Shown: one piece after another, positions 8,848-16,585 of the stretch
Layout of the letters: every line of letters begins with the position of its first letter
Numbering within the stretch: position 1 is the first letter of the stretch
Origin: Shimia aestuarii
Lineage (GTDB): Bacteria; Pseudomonadota; Alphaproteobacteria; Rhodobacterales; Rhodobacteraceae
Direction: 5' to 3'
Assembly: GCF_900114635.1 (NCBI RefSeq)
Contig: NZ_FOTQ01000003.1
Span: 64,501 to 128,500 of the forward strand
DNA length: 64,000 nt
The notes under the pieces: generated by a model
Seen by the model: the letters and a program-made list of their open reading frames with translations, nothing else
Databases searched by the model: none
Told to the model about the DNA's origin: nothing
Translations under genes and position numbers: made by a program

Positions 8848-9608
8848 CAGGCGGACCCTCCGGGCAGTTTATCAAGGGCCTTGTCGAGCCAGCTCAGGAA
8901 GCCGGAGGGCTCTTTTGCAACCGGGGTGAGGAGCGGAGCGAGCAAGCTCTCATCGTCCCAACGGTCCTTTGCACGGGGCGGCAGATACTTGTTGACAGGG
9001 GCCGTTCCAAGCTCTGGCATCAGGTCGATTCCACCCCTTTTTTCAACGAGTTGCGACACGGCGCTATTTGGATCGGCAAAGTCGCCAAAGTGGCGGGCGC
9101 CTGCGGGGCAGGTTCGTACGCAGGCGGGCTCTCGGTCTTCTTCGGGCAGGTTTTCATTGTAGATGCGATCCACGCAGAGTGTGCATTTCTTCATCACGCC
9201 CTCTGCCTGATCCAGTTCGCGCGCGCCATAAGGGCAGGCCCATGCACAGAGGCCACAGCCGATGCAGTGATCCTCGTTGACGAGCACGATGCCGTCCTCG
9301 CTGCGCTTGTAGCTGGCCCCGGTGGGGCAGACCGTGACGCATGGGGCATTTTCGCAATGTAAACAAGACTTTGGGAAGTGGATGGTTTGTGCCGGGCCGG
9401 TGTCGGGCTGCACTTCGTAGCTGTGGATACGGTTCAGGAACGTACCCATGGGTTCGTCGCCATAGGGGCGTTGATCCGAGAGGGGCGCACCATAGTTTTC
9501 CGTGTTCCAGCCTTTGCAGGAGATCACGCAGGCGTGGCAGCCGACGCAAGTATCAAGGTCGATCACAAGGCCGAGTTTGCGGGTGGTTTGGGCAGGAAGA
9601 TCGGTCAT
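8847..9608 (-). CDS. soeB: Four-cluster ferredoxin subunit of sulfite dehydrogenase (SoeB)
   Basis: This 253-residue protein carries the cysteine groups of a DmsB-type subunit: DTCVGCHACVISCKGWN, CLHCENAPCVTVCPTGA, CIGCGLCAWACPYGARE, and a split fourth group (KKCTLCVD with PACVRTCPAGA). These bind four [4Fe-4S] clusters that move electrons from the molybdenum centre to the membrane anchor. No signal peptide is present, so it is cytoplasmic. I chose the ATG at 9608 because residues upstream in the open frame are encoded by the repeat array and are not protein-like. The 130-base gap to soeA is unusually long for such an operon and holds two repeat elements. Confidence 0.9.
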   Translation of the reverse strand: MTDLPAQTTRKLGLVIDLDTCVGCHACVISCKGWNTENYGAPLSDQRPYGDEPMGTFLNRIHSYEVQPDTGPAQTIHFPKSCLHCENAPCVTVCPTGASYKRSEDGIVLVNEDHCIGCGLCAWACPYGARELDQAEGVMKKCTLCVDRIYNENLPEEDREPACVRTCPAGARHFGDFADPNSAVSQLVEKRGGIDLMPELGTAPVNKYLPPRAKDRWDDESLLAPLLTPVAKEPSGFLSWLDKALDKLPGGSA

Positions 9609-9614
9609 TTTTGC

Positions 9615-9658
9615 GGTTCGGTATTGCGTCGGTATAACGTCGGTATTGCGTCGGTATT
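9615..9658 (+). repeat. Array of four 11-bp units (CGTCGGTATT family), copy 1
   Basis: Four tandem 11-base units lie here: GGTTCGGTATT, GCGTCGGTATA, ACGTCGGTATT and GCGTCGGTATT. The first unit is the most divergent. Two further arrays with four units each occur at 35883 and 57325. The 11-base period is close to one helical turn, so bound proteins would sit on one face of the DNA. The array ends 6 bases upstream of the soeB start on the other strand. Confidence 0.85.
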
Positions 9659-9667
9659 GGCGGGGAT

Positions 9668-9728
9668 GGGGGCGCTGCCCCCGTCGCCTTGGGCGACTCC
9701 CCCGGAGTATTTTTGGCAAAATGAAGAG
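9668..9728 (+). repeat. Dispersed hairpin element, copy 2 (soeA-soeB gap)
   Basis: GGGGGC-gct-GCCCCC (9668-9682) is followed by a second hairpin GTCGCC-ttg-GGCGAC (9683-9697), then TCCCCCG and the tail GAGTATTTTTGGCAAAATGA continuing AGAG (9705-9728). It lies between two genes of one operon but in the opposite orientation to them. The CCCCC after hairpin 2 could also pair with the leading GGGGG, closing a three-way fold. Confidence 0.8.
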
Positions 9729-9738
9729 GTGGGTTGCG

Positions 9739-12549
9739 TCATGCGCCGACCTTCCATTTGAGTGTTGTTGGTCCGGTGGGCACAGGCGACTTGATTGGAT
9801 CGAAAGCAGGTTGGGCCTCGGCTGGGGCGGCGACCTTTTCGATGCGGACGCGCAGGTCGAACCATGCGGCCTGTCCGGTGATGGGATCGGAGTTGGCCCA
9901 GCGTAGCCCGTCGCCCTTGGCGGGCAGAAGCTCGTGGATCAGGTGGTTGAGCAGGAAGCCTTCGCGGGCTTCGGGGGCGTCTTCGGAGAGCGCCCATGTA
10001 CCCTTGCGCTTGCCGATGGCGTTCCATGTCCAGATGGTGTTTTCATTCAGCGCCGCCTGATGGGCGACGGGGACCGTGATTTCGCCATGAGCCGAGGTCA
10101 CGCGGGCCCAGTCGCCTTCCTTGAACCCGTGTTGCTGCCAGAGCTTGGTGGGCAGGTAGAGCGGGTTCTTGCCATGCAGTTGGCGCAGCCATGCGTTTTG
10201 AGTGCCCCAGCTGTGATACATGGCCATCGGGCGTTGGGTCAGAGCGTGGATCGCGAACTGGTCGGTGTCGACGAGGGTTTGCTCGAACGGTTCGTACCAG
10301 ATCGGGAGAGGGTCCATGACCTGTTTCAGGCGGTCGCGCAGGTGGTCTGGCGGCTGTTGGTCGCCATGGCCTTCGGCGGCGCGTTGGAATTTGCGCATGG
10401 GTTCGACGTAGAGCTGGAACAGGAAGGGCTGGGGCGCGTCGAAGAGGCCGATTTTGACCGCCCAGTCCTGATAGTCCATGTTCCACGGTTTCATGTATTG
10501 GGCGTTGTCGGGGATGTGTTCAACGAAGAAGCCGCCGTTTTCGATGTAGCGGTCAAGCTGGTCCGGGTTGACGGACCCGCGCCCGGCCTGATCACCATCC
10601 TCGCCCCGCCAGCCTGCGAGGGGGCCGATTCCGGGGCGGCGTTCGTGGGTGACGATGTAGTCGGCGTAGTCCTTCCATTTCGGGCTGCCGTCTTCGTTCA
10701 GAAAACCGGGCAAGCCGATGCGGGCGCCCAGTTCGATCAGCACGGATTGGAAGCCGCGCACGTCTCGGTCGGGTTCCACCACCGGCCAGCGGATCGCGTC
10801 GGCGGCGGCGTCGGCCTCGCAGATCGGGCGGTCCAGCAACGAGATGCAATCGTGGCGTTCAAGATAGGTTGTGTCGGGCAGGATCAGGTCGGCATAGGCG
10901 ACCATCTCGGAACTGTAGGCATCCGAATAGATGATACGCGGGATGCGATAACCGCCATCGTCGTTGCGGTCGGTCAGCATCTCAATCACGCCCGAAGTGT
11001 TCATGGTCGAGTTCCACGCCATGTTGGCCATGTACATGAACAGCGTATCGATCGGGTAGGGATCCTGGGCATGAGCGTTTGAGATGACCATGTGCATCAA
11101 CCCGTGCACGGACATTGGGTTTTCCCATGAGAACGCCTTGTCGATGCGGGTGGGTTTGCCCTTTTCGTCAAGCTGCAGATCTTCGGGACCGCGCGGGAAG
11201 CCAAGATGTGGACCTGCCAGCGGGCGGCCGGGGCGGCCCTGGCCATGGGGCGTTGGGTGGGCTTCGACCGGTTTGGGGTAGGGCGGTTTGAAGCGGAAGC
11301 CGCCGGGCACTTCGACACTGCCTAGCAGGATTTGCAGCACGTGCAGGGCGCGGCAGGTCTGAAACCCGTTGGAATGGGCCGAGATGCCGCGCATGGCGTG
11401 GAAGCTGACCGGGCGGCCCGTCATGGTCTTGTGGCTCTCGCCCCGGAAATCGGTCCATTCGAGGTCCAGTTCGAAGGCTTCGTCAAAGGCGACGCGCGCA
11501 AGGTCTGCGGCGATGGCGCGGATACGGTCGGCGGGAACGCCGCAGCGGTCGGCGACCGCGTCGGGGCTGTAGTCCGGTGAGAGGTAGCGGTCTGCCATGT
11601 GGGCCATGACGGTGCGGTGGGTGACGCCCGCGTGGCGGTAGGTGGCCGAGAGGTCGGGGCGCACGCCTTTCTGATCGAAGGGTGTTGGTTTTTTGGTGAT
11701 GCGGTCGATGACCAGTTGTTTGCCGTCTTCGTCGCGCAGCAAGAGGCCGGTTTCGCCATCCACCAAAACAGGTGCGTTTGTGTATTGGGCGAGATAATGC
11801 AGGTCGATCTTGCCCGCGCGCATCAGTTCATGGACCAGCGCGAGGATAAACAGACCATCAGTGCCGGGGGTGATGCCGACCCAGTCGTCGGCCACCGCGT
11901 TATAACCTGTGCGGATTGGGTTGACGCCAATGACACGGGCGCCCCGTTCCTTGAGCTTGCCCAACCCCATCTTGATCGGGTTGGAGTCGTGGTCTTCCGC
12001 GACGCCAAACAGCATGAAGAGCTTGGTGCGATCCCAGTCGGGCTGACCAAACTCCCAAAAGGCGCCGCCCATCGTGTAGATGCCCGCAGCGGCCATGTTG
12101 ACCGAGCAGAAGCCACCATGCGCCGCATAATTCGGAGTACCGAAATGCTGTGCCCAGAAAGACGTGAAGCTTTGGCTCTGGTCGCGGCCCGTGAAGAAGG
12201 CCAGCTTGTGCGGGGCGGTTTCGTGGATTTCGGTCAGCCAGCCGACGGCGGTGTTCATTGCCTCTTCCCACGAGATTTCGCGGAACTCGCCGGACCCGCG
12301 CGGCCCGGTGCGCAGGAGCGGTTTGCGAAGGCGTGAAGGGGCGTTGTGCTGCATGATGCCCGCCGATCCCTTGGCGCAGAGCACGCCCTTGTTGACGGGA
12401 TGGTCGCGGTTGCCCTCGATATAGGCGACTTTTCCATCCTTCATGTGCACGTTGATCCCGCAGCGGCAGGCACACATGTAGCAGGTGGTCTGGCGGATTT
12501 CGTCAGAGACCTTGGGGGATGTGTCGATGCGGTGCTGTGGGGCGGACAT
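9739..12549 (-). CDS. soeA: Molybdopterin catalytic subunit of sulfite dehydrogenase (SoeA)
   Basis: This 936-residue protein is a DMSO-reductase-superfamily molybdoenzyme. The N terminus holds a [4Fe-4S] motif, C23-x2-C26-x3-C30 with C58, followed by the molybdopterin domains and the C-terminal dinucleotide-binding domain (about residues 775-900). No twin-arginine signal precedes the cluster, so the enzyme is cytoplasmic, as known for SoeA and unlike periplasmic relatives. It would oxidise sulfite to sulfate and feed electrons through SoeB and SoeC to quinone. The sulfite comes from Xsc, encoded nearby. A GAGG leader precedes the ATG at 12549. Other substrates of the family cannot be ruled out from sequence alone, but context makes sulfite by far the best call. 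Confidence 0.85.
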   Translation of the reverse strand: MSAPQHRIDTSPKVSDEIRQTTCYMCACRCGINVHMKDGKVAYIEGNRDHPVNKGVLCAKGSAGIMQHNAPSRLRKPLLRTGPRGSGEFREISWEEAMNTAVGWLTEIHETAPHKLAFFTGRDQSQSFTSFWAQHFGTPNYAAHGGFCSVNMAAAGIYTMGGAFWEFGQPDWDRTKLFMLFGVAEDHDSNPIKMGLGKLKERGARVIGVNPIRTGYNAVADDWVGITPGTDGLFILALVHELMRAGKIDLHYLAQYTNAPVLVDGETGLLLRDEDGKQLVIDRITKKPTPFDQKGVRPDLSATYRHAGVTHRTVMAHMADRYLSPDYSPDAVADRCGVPADRIRAIAADLARVAFDEAFELDLEWTDFRGESHKTMTGRPVSFHAMRGISAHSNGFQTCRALHVLQILLGSVEVPGGFRFKPPYPKPVEAHPTPHGQGRPGRPLAGPHLGFPRGPEDLQLDEKGKPTRIDKAFSWENPMSVHGLMHMVISNAHAQDPYPIDTLFMYMANMAWNSTMNTSGVIEMLTDRNDDGGYRIPRIIYSDAYSSEMVAYADLILPDTTYLERHDCISLLDRPICEADAAADAIRWPVVEPDRDVRGFQSVLIELGARIGLPGFLNEDGSPKWKDYADYIVTHERRPGIGPLAGWRGEDGDQAGRGSVNPDQLDRYIENGGFFVEHIPDNAQYMKPWNMDYQDWAVKIGLFDAPQPFLFQLYVEPMRKFQRAAEGHGDQQPPDHLRDRLKQVMDPLPIWYEPFEQTLVDTDQFAIHALTQRPMAMYHSWGTQNAWLRQLHGKNPLYLPTKLWQQHGFKEGDWARVTSAHGEITVPVAHQAALNENTIWTWNAIGKRKGTWALSEDAPEAREGFLLNHLIHELLPAKGDGLRWANSDPITGQAAWFDLRVRIEKVAAPAEAQPAFDPIKSPVPTGPTTLKWKVGA

Positions 12550-12614
12550 GGGGGCCTCGGGGTTGTTTGGAACAGAGTGGCGTAATGGGGAGGGATTGCC
12601 AGAAGTTTTTCCGC

Positions 12615-13748
12615 CTAACGGTCGGAAATCGGGACAAAGCTGCGCATCTCGGGGCCGTTATAGAGCGTCAGCGGGCGGATCAAGATGTTGCTGCGTTGCT
12701 GTTCGATGCATTGCACGATCCAGCCCGGCATCCGGCCAATGGCAAAGATCGGGACATACAGGTCCATTGGAATGCCGTGGAGCTGGTAGATGACGCCCGA
12801 ATAGAAATCCACGTTCACGTTCAGGCCATGTCGGGCATAGGGCTTCATCGCCTCAACCACGGCTTGCAGGATTTCATACCACTCGGGCGCGCCCATCTCT
12901 TCGCCGAGTTTTTGCACACCGTCGCGCATGTGACGGGCGCGGGGATCTTCGGCGCGATAGACGCGGTGACCGAAGCCGGTGACGGCCTCGCGCGCTTTGC
13001 GCTTGGCTTTGACGTAGTCGGCGGCCTTGTCCGGTGTGCCGATCTCGTGCACCATTTTCATAACGTCTTCGGCGGCGCCGCCATGCGCCGGGCCTGCAAG
13101 CGTCGAGAGGGCCGTGACGATGGCGCCGTGCAGGTTGGCTTCGGTGCCGATGGTGACGCGGGCGGCGAAGGTCGACGCATTGGCGCCGTGTTCTGCATGA
13201 AGGATGAAATCCACATCGGCAAGGCGGGCTGCGTCATCCGAAGGCTTCTCGCCCTTGAGCATCCAGAGCCAATTGGCGGCGTGGCTGAGGGTTGGGTCCG
13301 CAGGCACGGGCGCGCGCCCGTTGCGGATGTTTTCGTGCGCGGCGATGATCATGGGCACCTGGCTTGTCAGGCGGATGCCGTTGGCGATGAATGCGTCTTC
13401 GCCTGTGTTCCGGCTGTCGGGTTCGAGTGCGGCGAGGGCAGAGACGGCGGTACGCAGGACATTCATCGGATGTCCGTCAGCCGTGGCGCGGATGATTTCG
13501 AAAATCGGTTCGGGAAGGGTGCGTGCAGCTTTGAGCGCGGCGTCAAAGGTGGCGAGTTCGTCGGTGTTGGGCAGGTCGCCGTGGATCAGGAGAAAGCAGA
13601 CTTCTTCGAAAGTGGCCTGGGTTGCAAGATCGTGAATCGAGTATCCCCGATAGGAAAGCTCTCCCTTGGTACCGTCTATGTGACTCACCCCGGAGCGTTC
13701 GAAATAGATGCCCTTCAGTCCGCGGTTGATTTTGACTGTGTCGGTCAT
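12615..13748 (-). CDS. Citrate synthase / 2-methylcitrate synthase family protein
   Basis: A 377-residue citrate synthase-fold enzyme. It condenses an acyl-CoA with oxaloacetate. The active-site stretches are visible: HAEHGANASTF (first catalytic His region), GPAHGGAAEDV and GFGHRVYRAEDPRARHM (second His region), and the C-terminal NVDFYSG holding the catalytic Asp. At about 377 residues it matches the short, PrpC-like group rather than the roughly 430-residue hexameric type. It lies 65 bases upstream of soeA on the same strand, so it probably heads the soe operon. AGGAGA best serves the ATG at 13748; 13751 is the alternative. A role in drawing off acetyl-CoA made from taurine by Xsc and Pta is inference. 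Confidence 0.85.
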   Translation of the reverse strand: MTDTVKINRGLKGIYFERSGVSHIDGTKGELSYRGYSIHDLATQATFEEVCFLLIHGDLPNTDELATFDAALKAARTLPEPIFEIIRATADGHPMNVLRTAVSALAALEPDSRNTGEDAFIANGIRLTSQVPMIIAAHENIRNGRAPVPADPTLSHAANWLWMLKGEKPSDDAARLADVDFILHAEHGANASTFAARVTIGTEANLHGAIVTALSTLAGPAHGGAAEDVMKMVHEIGTPDKAADYVKAKRKAREAVTGFGHRVYRAEDPRARHMRDGVQKLGEEMGAPEWYEILQAVVEAMKPYARHGLNVNVDFYSGVIYQLHGIPMDLYVPIFAIGRMPGWIVQCIEQQRSNILIRPLTLYNGPEMRSFVPISDR

Positions 13749-13781
13749 CATTGTCTCCTGACATCGAAAGAGGGGGTGGAC

Positions 13782-14633
13782 ATGTCAGCACTGGAAGCGG
13801 CGAGGGAGCGGGTGAGAAACCGCGTGTCCCGGGTGGTGATGCCTGAGATGGAGGACGACCGCATTGTCCATGCCGCAGCACGGTTGAAAGGGGACAGGCT
13901 TTGCGAGGTTGTGCCGCTGGCTGACGCAGTGGAGCCATATGTTGAAACGCTGGTCCAGGCGCGAGGCATGAAAGAAGGGATCGCCCGGCGCATGCTGACC
14001 CGGCCGCTGTACCGGGCGGCAGCGATGGTGGCAAAGGGCGAAGCGGATGCGATGGTTGCCGGGGCAGTGTCGCCGACAAAAGCCGTGATCGAGGCAGCGT
14101 CGATTGGGATCGGCCTCGAAGAGGGTGTCGGCCTGCCGTCGTCGTTTTTTCTCATGCGGTTCCCGGATGGGCGCGAGCTGATCTTTGCGGATTGCGGATT
14201 GAATGTCGCGCCGGATGCGGAGGGGTTGGCCGCGATTGCACGCGCTTCGCAGCGCAGCGGTAAGGCCCTTCTGGGAGACGCTCGTGTGGCGCTTTTGTCG
14301 TTTTCCACGGATCGTTCCGGCGTAGGAGAAAGTGTGGATCGTGTGCGCGAGGCCGCCGAGCTGTCTGGCTTTGTCGGCCCGGTGCAGGGAGACGCCGCGC
14401 TCAACCCGCGTGTGGCCGAGAAAAAGGGCATGGGAGACGGACGGGCCAACGTATTGGTTTTTCCATCGCTGGATGCTGGCAATATTGCGTACAAGCTGGC
14501 GCAGGAACTGGCCGGGGCACAGGCTTTGGGGCCTATCCTGCAGGGGTTTCGCCACCCGGTCTGCGATCTGAGCCGTGGCGTGCGCGTTGACGATATCGTG
14601 GACGCCACCGTGGTGACATTGGCGCTAGGGTAG
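13782..14633 (+). CDS. pta: Phosphate acetyltransferase
   Basis: This 283-residue protein is a single-domain Pta that interconverts acetyl phosphate and acetyl-CoA, the step after Xsc in taurine breakdown. Family blocks are visible: GLNVAPDAEGLAAIA, LLSFSTDRSGVGES, GPVQGDAALNPRVAEKKG and, near the end, DAGNIAYKLAQ and GPILQGFRHPVCDLSRG. It lacks the long N-terminal region of the 714-residue enteric enzyme. The long upstream open frame is antisense to the citrate synthase gene and is not part of it; the ATG at 13782 has GGGGGTGG before it. The gene is divergent from the citrate synthase gene (33-base gap) and convergent with xsc, an unusual arrangement. Confidence 0.9.
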   Translation: MSALEAARERVRNRVSRVVMPEMEDDRIVHAAARLKGDRLCEVVPLADAVEPYVETLVQARGMKEGIARRMLTRPLYRAAAMVAKGEADAMVAGAVSPTKAVIEAASIGIGLEEGVGLPSSFFLMRFPDGRELIFADCGLNVAPDAEGLAAIARASQRSGKALLGDARVALLSFSTDRSGVGESVDRVREAAELSGFVGPVQGDAALNPRVAEKKGMGDGRANVLVFPSLDAGNIAYKLAQELAGAQALGPILQGFRHPVCDLSRGVRVDDIVDATVVTLALG

Positions 14634-14641
14634 CGACGAGG

Positions 14642-14667
14642 GGCAAGAATCCTGGAAAATTCTTGCC
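14642..14667. terminator. Hairpin between convergent pta and xsc
   Basis: GGCAAGAAT-cctggaaa-ATTCTTGCC forms a perfect 9-base-pair stem. A second small stem AATTCT-atcg-AGAATT follows at 14670-14685. There is no T run, so this may be a weak bidirectional terminator or a roadblock between the convergent genes. Confidence 0.5.
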
Positions 14668-14708
14668 GAAATTCTATCGAGAATTCTGCCCCCCGACTTG
14701 ATTCCACG

Positions 14709-16484
14709 TCAGCCTACCTGTTGGGGGCGCATGTCCGCCGGGTCGATCCCGGCCACCTCGACAGGTTTCTTCATCGCGTCGCGGCGGAAAGGCTCCCCGA
14801 GTTCCTGGTTGATCAAAGCTTCGATCAGCGTCGTGATGCCGTTTTTCTGATCTTCGATGGCTTGCGCCAGCGCGGCAGTGAGTTCATCCATGGTCCGCGC
14901 CACCACGCCTTTGAGCCCACAGGCCTTGGCTATGCCTGCGTAGGACACCTGTGTGTCGAGTTCGGTGCCGACGAAGTTGTCGTCATACCACAGGGTCGAG
15001 TTGCGCTTTTCCGCGCCCCACTGGTAGTTGCGGAACACGATCTGGGTGATCGCCGGCCACTCTTCGCGCCCGATGGCCGTGAGTTCGGTCACGGCGATGC
15101 CAAAAGCACCGTCGCCCGAGAAGCCGACAACCGGCGTGTCGGGGCAACCGATCTTGGCACCGACGACGGACGGCAAGCCATAGCCGCAGGGGCCAAAGAG
15201 GCCGGGGGCGAGGTATTTGCGCCCCTGTTCAAAGGACGGGTAGGCGTTGCCAATGGCGCAGTTGTTGCCAATGTCGGAAGAAATGATCGCTTCGCGCGGA
15301 AGCGCCGATTGAATGGCGCGCCATGCCATGCGGGGGCTCATCCAGTCGGGTTTCGAAGCGCGGGCACGTTCATTCCATGTGGTGCCGGGATCGTCGTCTT
15401 CGTGGTCCATCGAGCTGAGCTGCTGGGCCCATGCCGACTTGGTGGTCGAAATGAGGTCTTCACGCGCTTTGCGTCCGTCGTCGCCCGCGCCGTCAGACAG
15501 TTTTTCCAGAATGGAAGTCGCGACCTGTTTCGCATCGCCGACGATGCCGACGGTCACGGGTTTGGTAAGCCCGATGCGGTCGGGATTGATGTCGACCTGG
15601 ATCAGTTTCGCGTTGGTTGGCCAATAGTCGATGCCATAGCCGGGCAGGGTCGAGAACGGATTGAGGCGGGTACCAAGGGCCAGCACCACGTCGGCCTTGG
15701 AGATCAGCTCCATCGCGGCCTTCGAGCCGTTATAGCCTAGCGGTCCAGCGTGAAGCGGGTGGGAACCAGGGAAGGCGTCGTTGTGCTGATACCCACAGCA
15801 GACCGGTGCCGAAAGCCGCTCGGCCAAAGCCATGGAGGCGGGGATCGCGCCGCCGATCACCACGCCCGCGCCGTTGAGTATCACGGGGAACTTGGCATTG
15901 GACAGAAGCGCTGCGGCCTGATCCAGCGCGTCTTCGCCGCCGGAGGGGCGTTCAAAGTCAACGATGGCGGGCATGTTGATGTCGACCACCTGAGTGAAAT
16001 AATCACGCGGCACGTTGATTTGGGCAGGGGCCGAGTTGCGCTTGGCCTGCAAGATCACGCGGTTCAGGACTTCGGCCATGCGCGAGGGGTCACGGACCTC
16101 TTCCTGATAGCAGACGCAATCGGCAAAGGCGCGCATCTGCTCCATTTCCTGGAAGCCGCCTTGGCCCATGGTCTTGTTGGCGGCCTGCGGTGTGACCAGC
16201 AATAACGGCGTGTGGTTCCAATAGGCGGTTTTCACGGCGGTCACGAAGTTGGTGATGCCGGGGCCATTCTGCGCGATCATCATCGACATCTTGCCGCTGG
16301 CACGGGTGTAGCCATCGGCCATCATGCCGCCTGAGCCTTCGTGCGCGCAGTCCCAGAAGGTGATGCCGGCCTTGGGGAAAATGTCGGAAATCGGCATGAA
16401 GGCCGATCCGATAATGCCGAAGGCATGTTCGATTCCGTGCATTTGGAGCGTTTTTACAAACGCCTCTTCGGTGGTCATTTTCAT
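14709..16484 (-). CDS. xsc: Sulfoacetaldehyde acetyltransferase
   Basis: This 591-residue thiamine-diphosphate enzyme converts sulfoacetaldehyde and phosphate to sulfite and acetyl phosphate, the desulfonation step of taurine catabolism. It begins MKMTTEEAFVKTLQMHGIEH and has the fold of acetolactate synthase relatives. The ThDP-binding motif is GDGAFGIAVTEL followed, about 25 residues after the GDG, by the closing RNYQWGAEK. Length and sequence style fit Xsc (about 590-600 residues). The ATG at 16484 is preferred because AGGAGTG is six bases before it; an ATG two codons later is an alternative. TauR-like sites lie 67-98 bases upstream. It is convergent with pta, although the two enzymes act in sequence. 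Confidence 0.95.
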   Translation of the reverse strand: MKMTTEEAFVKTLQMHGIEHAFGIIGSAFMPISDIFPKAGITFWDCAHEGSGGMMADGYTRASGKMSMMIAQNGPGITNFVTAVKTAYWNHTPLLLVTPQAANKTMGQGGFQEMEQMRAFADCVCYQEEVRDPSRMAEVLNRVILQAKRNSAPAQINVPRDYFTQVVDINMPAIVDFERPSGGEDALDQAAALLSNAKFPVILNGAGVVIGGAIPASMALAERLSAPVCCGYQHNDAFPGSHPLHAGPLGYNGSKAAMELISKADVVLALGTRLNPFSTLPGYGIDYWPTNAKLIQVDINPDRIGLTKPVTVGIVGDAKQVATSILEKLSDGAGDDGRKAREDLISTTKSAWAQQLSSMDHEDDDPGTTWNERARASKPDWMSPRMAWRAIQSALPREAIISSDIGNNCAIGNAYPSFEQGRKYLAPGLFGPCGYGLPSVVGAKIGCPDTPVVGFSGDGAFGIAVTELTAIGREEWPAITQIVFRNYQWGAEKRNSTLWYDDNFVGTELDTQVSYAGIAKACGLKGVVARTMDELTAALAQAIEDQKNGITTLIEALINQELGEPFRRDAMKKPVEVAGIDPADMRPQQVG

Positions 16485-16550
16485 GTGAATCACTCCTGTT
16501 GCGCCCACGGGCGTTTTGCAGTGAAATTACGGGTGGGACCCCGCGTCAGA

Positions 16551-16582
16551 TAGGGCCAGTTTCCAGATCCGGTTAAGGCCAA
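16551..16582 (-). promoter_or_regulatory. Probable TauR site upstream of xsc
   Basis: On the reverse strand TTGGCCTTA (16574-16582) is followed by CTGGCCCTA (16551-16559), a degenerate direct repeat with 23-base spacing. It resembles the TTGGACTTA/CTGGACCTA pair upstream of tpa in order and orientation, but each half has an A-to-C change and the spacing is one base longer. Confidence 0.5.
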
Positions 16583-16585
16583 TCC

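Noticed and set aside
9615-9658. CRISPR-like tandem repeats
   Set aside because: Units are 11 bases with no spacers, so they are a tandem array, not a CRISPR.
12550-12614. Possible TauR site before soeA
   Set aside because: No CTGGAC-type repeat is found in this gap or in the 33-base citrate synthase-pta gap, so direct TauR control of the soe operon is not supported.
12519-13781. Long upstream extension of the pta frame
   Set aside because: It is antisense to citrate synthase; Pta conservation and a ribosome-binding site both begin at 13782.
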